Of a stretch of 64,000 bases of DNA, positions 56,957 to 64,000 are shown piece by piece. Under the pieces are notes generated by a model. That model was given only the letters and a program-made list of their open reading frames with translations. It was not told the DNA's origin and ran no database searches. Made by a program: the position numbers and the translations under genes. The number at the start of each line of letters is the position of its first letter. Position 1 is the stretch's first letter. Source of the DNA: Boesenbergia rotunda (taxonomy: Eukaryota > Streptophyta > Magnoliopsida > Zingiberales > Zingiberaceae); NCBI GenBank assembly GCA_024364735.1, contig JAGFNQ010007717.1:1-64000 (forward strand), given 5' to 3'.

Positions 56957-58330
56957 TAACTCGGGATATTTTCGTTTCATATCATCCTCACGTTCCCAGG
57001 TAACTTCTTCAGATTGCTGACATTGCCACAACACTTTGACTAAGGGCACTTCCTTGTTCCTTAGTCTCTTGACGTCTCAATCCAGGATCCGAATGGGTTT
57101 TCTTTCGCAACTCAGGTCCTCCTGGATCTGTACGACATGCAAGCTCAATCACTTTGTCGGTACTGGGAATGCACTTTCTGAGCATCGACACGTGGAACAC
57201 ATTGTGGATAGCGGACATCTCCTGAGGTAGCTCTAGCTCGTAAGCCACCTTTCCCACTCTGTTCCGGATCTTGTACGGTCCCACATATCACGGACTCAGC
57301 CTTCCTTTCTTCCCGAATCGCATTACTCCTTTCATAGGAGCTACTCGGAGGAACACCAAATCTCCGACGTCGAACTCCAAAGGTCTACGTCTCTGATCCG
57401 CATAGCTCTTCTGCCGGCTCTAAGCAGTCTCTATTTTTTGGCGGATACTCTGTATGGCTCAGGTGGTGTCGTCGATGAAATCCGTCTGGAGTCCCATTTC
57501 TTTCTTTTCGCCACCCTCGTACCAACAGATTGGAGACCTACATCTCCGTCTATATTACTCTTCATAAGGTGTCATTCCGATAGTAGCTTGGTAGTTATTA
57601 TTGTAAGTGAATTCCGCTAGACATAAGTATCGACACCTGCTCCCTTTGAAATCCTGGGCACAAGCTCGTAGCATGTCCTCCAGTACTTGATTTACTCTTT
57701 CTGTTTGCCCATCAGTCAGAGGATGAAAGTCAGTACTGAAACGCAGCTTTGTGCTGAGAGTTTTATGAACACATTCCCAAAATTGCGATGTGAAGCGGCC
57801 ATCTCTATCTGAAATGATGGTCTTGGGAATGCCATGCAGTCTGATGATTTCCTTAGCATATAATTGGGCCAGTTGCTCAATCGAATAAGTCATCTTGATT
57901 GCTAGGAAGTGAGCATACTTCGTCAATCTGTCCACAATTACCCATATCGCATCATATCCGTTCGTAGTCCTGGGAAGTCCTAAAATGAAATCCATAGAGA
58001 TATCTTCCCATTTCTATTCCGGAATTGAAAGTGACTGCAGAACCCCTCCGGGTCGCTGGTGTTCTGCCTTCACTCGTTGGCAGGTCAGGCAAGTGCTAAC
58101 ATGCTGAGCTACCTCTCTCTTCATGCCGGACCATCAGAATTTTTCCTTCAGGTCTTGATACATTTTGGTAGATCCTGGAAGCTTCGAATAAGGGGTTCCG
58201 TGAGCTTCTGCTAAATTTCTCTTCGCAGCTCCGGATCATTAGGGATGCATAGACGATCCCTAAGGTATAATACTCCCCCATCGGCGATACGAAAACCATC
58301 GCCCTTTCTTCTAGGATCTCCTGCTTGATT
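56957..58330 (-). pseudogene. pol: Chromovirus integrase with chromodomain (broken)
   Basis: The N-terminal zinc-binding region lies at about 58330-58030 (LCIPNDPELRREI-like, then CLTCQRVKAEHQRPGG) with stops. The catalytic core is open at 57995-57555 with the first D in MDFILGLPR, the second in IISDRDGRFTSQFW and E in TDGQTERVNQV, so the DDE triad is complete. Stops follow. The C-terminal part at 57284-57009 (GPYKIRNRVGKVAYELELP ... HVSMLRKC) shifts frame after KVIE. The chromodomain end (VPLVKVLWQ ... KYPELF) sits in the other phase to 56957. It would insert element DNA into the nuclear genome, but this copy is dead. Confidence 0.88.
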
Positions 58331-58410
58331 TTCTGAATACTCAGATCATCATTTTTAACACAACTTTATTTATTAGACCTTATAAGTTCATATACAGCAA
58401 CTAACCGAAC

Positions 58411-58921
58411 TTAATGAACTAGATAGGTTAACATCATGCCCATAATAAAAAATATTATGGCAGTGGCTGTCACTCTCTCATTCATCCCCACTCGGCCTGT
58501 CTCGGGATCTTCTACCGTTTCCATCGGATCCTCCTCATCCATCTCGGGACCCTCTTCGATCATCTGGAGAACTTCCTCAGGCATCTCGGGGTCTTCCTCG
58601 AGCATCTCAGGGTCCTCCTCGAACATCTCCATCTCAGGGTCTTCCTCAAACATCTCCGGATCATTCTCGAGCATCTCGGGATCTTCCTCGAGCATTTCGG
58701 GATCTTTCTCGAGCATCTCGGGATCTTCCTTGAGCATCTCGGGATCTTCCTTGAACATCTCGGGATCCTCCTCGAACATCTCTAGATCTTCCTCGAGCAT
58801 CTCGGGATCTTCCTCAGAATCTCCCAGATCCTCCGGAAACTCATGGCGAAGAAGCTGCTTACATAACTCCGTATATGAGATCCGACATTCATGCTGTCCC
58901 CATATCTGATAAGCAACTTCT
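58411..58921 (-). CDS. Acidic heptad-repeat ORF with hydrophobic C-terminus
   Basis: I do not recognise this protein. On the minus strand an open frame enters from the N at 58922 (EVAYQIWGQHECRISYTELC), then has about a dozen repeats of a 7-residue unit EDPEMLE, encoded by a 21-bp minisatellite (about 58590-58830). A short Gly/Arg/Asn stretch follows, then a hydrophobic C-terminus, ATAIIFFIMGMMLTYLV, that could be a tail anchor. It lies inside the deleted chromovirus, between integrase and the LTR fragment at 58923. It is open only as far as the N, so its start is unknown. It may be captured sequence or part of a Gypsy protein. The plus-strand frame here is the mirror of the repeat. Confidence 0.35.
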
Positions 58922-58922
58922 N
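58922..58922. other. Ambiguous base N
   Basis: This is the only N in the window. The sequence left and right of it belongs to different things, which suggests an assembly join. Confidence 0.95.
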
Positions 58923-59033
58923 ACTGCGTCTTTGTGTTATTACTGTTTCTTATTTTTCGCTGTGCACCTGCTCTTAATTTTTCGAAAAACGAATACTGAT
59001 ATTCACCCCCCCTCTATTAGTTCTATCGATCCA
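58923..59033 (+). repeat. Right end of a TRG-1-type LTR
   Basis: ACTGCGTCTTTGTGTTATTA..., a GCTGTGCACCTGCTC block, a C-rich tract and ...CGATCCAA match the last 110 bases of the LTR at 19171-20541. It is cut on the left by the N and joins chromovirus gag on the right. Confidence 0.75.
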
Positions 59034-59037
59034 AGAG

Positions 59038-59209
59038 TAACTGTTATCACGGGCTGGTTTGGTGGTGGAGTAGCAGCATTTCCCTGTTGAGTCATCAGGG
59101 TGTTGATGGTCTACTGTTGTTCGGTGATCTGACGCTGGAGTTCTTCGACTATGTGCGTCAGGTCAGGTGGGGGTGCAGTCTCGTTTATTCTGGTACTTCT
59201 TCTAGTCAT
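59038..59209 (-). pseudogene. gag: Chromovirus gag N-terminal fragment
   Basis: On the minus strand ATG at 59209 opens MTRRSTRINETAPPPDLTHI, then VEELQRQITEQQ and a TAG, and continues in phase with MTQQGNAATPPPNQPVITVT. This is the Gly/Pro/Gln-rich start typical of chromovirus Gag. It breaks off at the LTR fragment at 59033. The leader from the primer site to the ATG is 59210-59549. Confidence 0.65.
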
Positions 59210-59549
59210 GCTATCTTCACGAAATAATACATAAGCTAGTATAAGGTTACTGTTATTTCCATTCATATACATCTTAAATCATTGTCATTACAAGGCATGA
59301 TAAGGTATCTTCCCAGTTTTATCTAAGGTAAGATCATGCTTCCTGTTATACATATCATTTTAAATCATTGTCATCATAAGGTATCTTCCTAGTTTTATAC
59401 AAGTTAAAATCATGCTTCCATCATACATATCATGAATCATACTTGCATAATTCAGTTATCAATATAAACATGAAATAAGGTAAGTATAGAATTTCTTACG
59501 TGGAAGCAACAGGAGGTTGGCTTGATGTGTGTGTAGTGAAATGATAAAC

Positions 59550-59565
59550 TGCTATGATACCAAGC
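59550..59565 (-). other. Chromovirus primer binding site
   Basis: The minus strand reads GCTTGGTATCATAGCA right after the LTR end, an initiator Met tRNA match. It shows that 59566-62917 acts as a 5' LTR. Confidence 0.85.
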
Positions 59566-62500
59566 TGTAACGCCCACCCCTTACCGTTAGGTGGCGCATT
59601 ACCTTTAACCCCTTTTTTTTCATTTTGTTCTTACTTACTTATATCATTGCGTATGAATCTAACATTGCAGCGTAAATGAAACATAACTAAAAGCATGTGC
59701 AACGATAAGGAAGTAATAACATCATATAACATCTAATAGCATCCATACTTAAATAAACTCCAAAAGAACTAGCAAGTATCATGCATAAAGTAGCAACATA
59801 TGTCTTATTAGAAATAAGAAGTATGTCTATAGATGGCACTAAAGTAGATCGATCAGTCAAGTCACCACCACACACATTAGCCCTTCCTGCAGCTGCCCAT
59901 TCTTCAGAAATTTCTATGTTGATCTGCAACATAAGCAAACAAACTATAAGTATAAAACTTAGTAAGCTCTTTCGTACTCACTAAATCCGTACGTCGCATG
60001 CATTTTAAAATATATAACATTTCATGGATAGCATAAAATTCATAAGGCACATAAGATACATAAAGATATATAAACATAGAACATGTGCATTTCAAAACAT
60101 TAGGATGCTCTTTAGAAAACATAGTAAATAATACTTTAAAATCATATACATCATCTTCTTTGGGGTCCCCAGCTTTGTACCCATTCTTTCTATTGTGCGC
60201 AAACCCCTATGTAGGATGCGAGGTAGCTAATCCTGACCTACAGGGATCTACATTCTAGGCTTACTATCTTTCAGCCTAGGGACAACATCATCTGTAGTCC
60301 GGAACCGTGGATCTTTCAAGATCCGGTACAAGCCAATCTTTAAAGTAAAATACATACATGCATTCTTTTCTTTTCTTTCTTTCTTTCATATAGAACATGC
60401 ATTCCTTTCTTCCTTCCTTTCTTTCATATTACATGTACTATAGACATTTAATCATTCATAATCGTAAGCATACTTCTATATATAGAACATGCATTCTTTC
60501 TTTTTCTTTCTTTCTTTCATATTGCATGTACTATAGGCATTCAATCATTCATAAACATAGGCATACTTTCATGGCATAATCATTAGCATAAATAGCAAGA
60601 CATGGAATGACCTATCTTTTAACACATGTAAGTGAAGCAATCATCATGCTAGTTTCATCAATACATCATACATATAACATGCTTGTCTTAATCAAGGCAA
60701 TATGTTAATTTAATATTTCTTTTCTCATCATAATACATGCCGGTCGAAACTTCATAGCAAGGATATCATAGCATAAAACCCACATAGCATTGGAATAAAG
60801 GCATACATTACATAAGAGGTCATTTACAAGTACACTAGTAGTCTAGACTTCACTAAACACTAGTTTAGGTGCATGAATTATACTTGAACTTATTCTTAGC
60901 CTTTATTCTAGTAATTGGCCAAAATTCATAGCATGGATAACATAGTATAAAAGTCATATAATCATGGAAATAAAAACATACGTTACACATGGAATCATAT
61001 ACAAGCACAAGGGTAGTCTAGGCTTCATTGAACACTAGTTTAGGTGCATGTTTTGTGCTTGAGCTTATTTTTAACCCTTATTCCAGTATTTGTCTGAAAT
61101 TCACAGCTAGATAACATGGCATGAAAGTCATCCAATCATGAAAATAAAACATAATTTACATGAGAGATCATTAGCATGTACCAGAGTAGACTAATCTTCA
61201 CTAAACCTTAGTTTGGGTGCATGAATCGTACTTGCACTTATTCTTAACCCTTACCCTTGTAATGTGACGATATTCACAGTATGTAAAACATGGTATAAAA
61301 GTTCATATAACATGTAAACAAAAACATATTTTACCATTAAGGTCATATACAAGCATAAAGGTAGTCTAGGCTTCATTAAACACTAGTTTAGGGGCATGCT
61401 TTGTACTCGAGCCTATTCTTAACCCTTATTCTTGTAATTTTTTGAAACTCACAGTAGGGATTTCATAGCATAATCATTCGCATAACATGGGAATAAAAGC
61501 ATATTATTCATAAGAATTCATTCACAAGTGCAAAAGTAGTTTGTACTTCACCAAACACTAGTTTAGGTGTATGATCTAGAGTTCTACTTGGATTATCATG
61601 CATATGGGTACATGTAACATTTTTCTAAATAATGGAGCATGAGTTTAGGCTCAAACAACTTAGATAAGGTACTAACCCTAAGGTATAAACTATTTCCATC
61701 ATGAAATAAAACACTCAATCACATGCATATCACTTGATTCAACTATAACTTCATGAAAGTCAATAAAAATCTATTTTAAGACATAATTTAAGGTCCCTTG
61801 GATGAATGTTACAGGGGTCCCTTAGCATAGATTCCACAAAATTTCTTGGCCTAAAACATTTATATAGCAAGGAAACAATCATTAGGACAATAGCCCACTT
61901 CATGCATCAACATTTATCCATTTCATGACTTGACCGAATTCTTCCAAGTCCTTTACATCATGGAGGGCATTCAAACACCATGTATCCATCATATATTCAT
62001 TACAAAAAGGTAGTAACAATTTCATGAACTCTTTCTTTATGTTTTTGGACATAGAAAAGGGGGGTACCCCTTTATGGCCGAAACTTCCCTCAAAGTTTTC
62101 TTCTATTCTCTTTCACCCAATATCTCAAGCAAACATAAAATTCATAAAAACACATAAAAATCCATTATGTTGCCGGTGAGGGAGTCTTACCACTTGTGCT
62201 TATGTTCCCAAAAGATCTCCAAATTTTGGAGAAGAAAAGTCCTCTTAAACTCTAGCACTCCTCTTGTTCTCCTCTTCTTTTGGTCCGATTTTCTCTAGGA
62301 GGTGAATGACTTGAAAATGATAGCAAGGGCCACAAGGATTTCGGTGAGGAAGAGGAGGAAGGGGAAGAGTTTGGTGGAGAGAAAAGGGGGGGGGGTTTCT
62401 TGGCCGAAATGCCTTAGGCATTTCCTCCTCTTCATGGCCTTTTATGGTGAGTAAAGAGGCAAACACCTCTCTAATGGTGTCTCTTCAAATTTTTTTTGTG

Positions 62501-62917
62501 TCTCTTCATCTTCTTTCCCACTTATCTACAATTTCCCATCCTCTTCTAATAGCACTCCCTTGCTAGGTGAATTGGTTACATGAATATTCTTAAGGCTTTG
62601 CTTTCCTTTGAGGTCCAAGGTTCAATCCTTGGCACCTCTTTTTTTTCAAGCCAATGTAACCAACGCCCAACAAGAGAATGCTACCCATTTAGTTCATACA
62701 CTTGCATATTTATATCATTATTCATTCATTCATGTGCATGATGTCAAGCATAATATTAATGTAGCATATAAATATAATTATCACACACATTCACCATATA
62801 TCAAGAACGTGCTTAATATCTTCTTTATTCGAAATTTCCCCCTTAAAATTCATAATTTTATTCATGGCCACATGTTCAATTATTACATCATTCTAGAGGG
62901 AAATTTGGGGCGTTACA
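59566..62917 (-). repeat. Chromovirus LTR shared by two tandem copies
   Basis: On the plus strand it runs TGTAACGCCCA ... GGGGCGTTACA. It has the same five 175-bp units (landmarks at 60858, 61033, 61206, 61381 and 61556) and a tRNA-like module at 62564-62628. A primer site lies on its left side and a polypurine tract complement (62918-62935) on its right. It is therefore the 5' LTR of the left copy and the 3' LTR of the right copy. Confidence 0.9.
62564..62628 (+). promoter_or_regulatory. tRNA-like A/B-box module in shared LTR
   Basis: TAGGTGAATTGG (62564-62575) and GGTTCAATCC (62619-62628), the latter in a CCAAGG/CCTTGG stem. Same position and orientation as in the other Gypsy LTRs. Confidence 0.55.
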
Positions 62918-62959
62918 ATCCACCCTCCCTTCTAAAAAGATCCTCCTCGAACTTAAAAC

Positions 62960-64000
62960 AACTCGGGATATTTTCGTTTCATATCATCCTCACATTCCCA
63001 GGTAACTTCTTCAGATTGCTGACTTTGCCACAAGACTTTGACTAAGGGCACTTCCTTGTTCCTTAGTCTCTTGATGTCTCAATCCATTATCCGAATGGTT
63101 TCGCTCTCGTAACTCAGGTCCTCCTGGATCTGTATGACATGCCGCTCAATCACCTTGTCGGTACTGGGAATGCACTTTCTCAGCATCGACACGTGGAACA
63201 CATTGTGGATAGCGGATATCTCTTGAGGTAGCTCTAGCTCGTAAGCCACCTTGCCTACTCTGTTCAGGATCTTGTACGGTCCCACATATCGCGGACTAAG
63301 CTTTCCTTTCTTCCCGAATCGCATTGCTCCTTTCATAGGAGCTACTCGGAGGAACACCAAATCTCCGACGTCGAACTCCAAAGGTCTACGTCTCTGATCC
63401 GCATAGCTCTTCTGCCGGCTCTGGGCAGTCTCTATTCTTTGGCTAATACTCTGTATGGCTCGGGTGGTGTCATCGATGAAATCCGTCTGGAGTCCCATCT
63501 CTCTCTTTTCGCCACCCTCGTACCAACAAATTGGAGACCTACATCTCCGTCCATATAACGCTTCATAAGGTGTCATTCCGATAGTAGCTTGGTAGCTATT
63601 ATTGTAAGAGAATTCCGCTAGACATAAGTATCGACACCAGCTCCCTTTGAAATCCAAGGCACATGCTCGTAGCATGTCCTCCAGTACTTGATTTACTCTT
63701 TTTGTTTGCCCATCAGTCTGAGGATGAAAGGCGGTACTGAAACGCAGCTTTGTGCCGAGAGTTTTATGAACATAATCCCAAAATTGCGATGTGAAGAGGC
63801 CATCTCTATCTGAAATGATGGTCTTGGGAATGCCATGCTGTCTGATGATTTCTTAAGCATACAATTAAGCCAGTTGCTCAATCGAATATGTCATCTTGAT
63901 TGGCAGGAAATTGGTTGACTTCGTCAATCTGTCGACGATAACCCATATAGCGTTGTATCCATTTGTAGTTCGGGGAAGACCTGAGATGAAATCCATAGAA
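62960..64000 (-). pseudogene. pol: Second chromovirus copy: integrase and chromodomain, cut by window edge
   Basis: The frame is open from 63852 to 63079 and ends at a stop before the chromodomain, which continues in phase to about 62960. It contains SDRDGLFTSQFWDYV (second catalytic D), then TDGQTKRVNQV where the catalytic glutamate of the DDE triad is lysine, then GRRCRSPICWYEGGEKRE, FDVGDLVFLRVAPMKG and HVSMLRKC. A TAA at 63855-63853 separates it from the upstream core, which runs to the window edge with further changes (best read around YAxEIIRQHGIPKTI). Compared with the left copy it is less broken in the C-terminal half. The E-to-K change alone should abolish activity. Confidence 0.85.

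Larger units (their letters stand above)
53525..62917 (-). mobile_element. Ty3/Gypsy chromovirus with deleted interior
   Basis: On the minus strand this has the 5' LTR (62917-59566), primer site (59565-59550), a gag start (59209-59038), then a break with other sequence and an N, an integrase with chromodomain (about 58330-56957), a polypurine tract and the 3' LTR (56915-53525). Protease, reverse transcriptase and most of gag are missing. The LTRs are very similar by eye. The right LTR also ends a second copy (62918-64000), so two elements share it. Confidence 0.85.

Noticed and set aside
58436..58909. 157-aa plus-strand Ser/Gly repeat protein
   Set aside because: It is the mirror frame of the 21-bp minisatellite; the minus frame has the more gene-like ends.
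63693..63881. 62-aa minus-strand frame
   Set aside because: It overlaps the integrase core in another phase and has no integrase motif itself.

Overview
The window looks like angiosperm nuclear DNA, probably from a large, repeat-rich genome. A monocot is possible, but nothing here proves it. There is no well-supported host gene. Almost everything is LTR retrotransposon sequence, recognised by TG...CA LTR ends, initiator-Met-tRNA primer sites (TGGTATCAGAGC type), polypurine tracts, gag zinc knuckles, Ty3/Gypsy integrase and 5-bp target-site duplications (TSDs). I aligned by eye, so percent identities are not given.

The most distinctive content is a superfamily of non-autonomous Copia-type elements, named here TRG-1 to TRG-4 (working names). 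They resemble TR-GAG elements: LTR, primer site, gag (UBN2-like, CCHC), a long non-coding stretch, a second sense-strand gene, a polypurine tract and an LTR. No protease, integrase or reverse transcriptase is present. The second ('accessory') gene occurs in all four. The fullest copy has a region resembling the 'putative plant transposon protein' domain, an acidic patch, a coiled coil and a Pro/Gly/Ser-rich tail. In three copies it follows its own GGCGCC-rich TATA promoter, and in two there is a candidate intron after the first codons.

Layout. 1-3854: 5' leader and LTR of a minus-strand Copia-type element inserted (TSD TATAT) in an upstream TRG-1 copy. 3855-15291: TRG-1 tandem sharing an LTR, with a solo Gypsy LTR at 8342-11454. 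15292-19011: a minus-strand Gypsy gag remnant split by a deleted Gypsy element (TSD ATCTA). 19012 to about 48110: TRG-2, carrying a solo TRG-1-type LTR, all of TRG-3 (20814-37279), a Copia fragment and a solo Copia LTR. TRG-3 itself carries TRG-4 (26702-36363, minus), which carries another solo LTR, so five layers are resolved by TSDs. 48111-51071: decayed remnants. 51072-53524: sequence without recognised repeats and with a possible old exon/intron structure. 53525-64000: minus-strand Gypsy chromovirus tandem with a shared LTR, a mostly deleted interior and one N at 58922.

The TRG elements depend on enzymes made elsewhere, because none has pol. Their gag genes carry in-frame stops or damaged knuckles in every copy seen. 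Several non-coding features recur across subfamilies and may be the functional parts: hairpin arrays in the LTRs, TATA boxes set between inverted repeats, a leader hairpin, and conserved blocks flanking the accessory gene.
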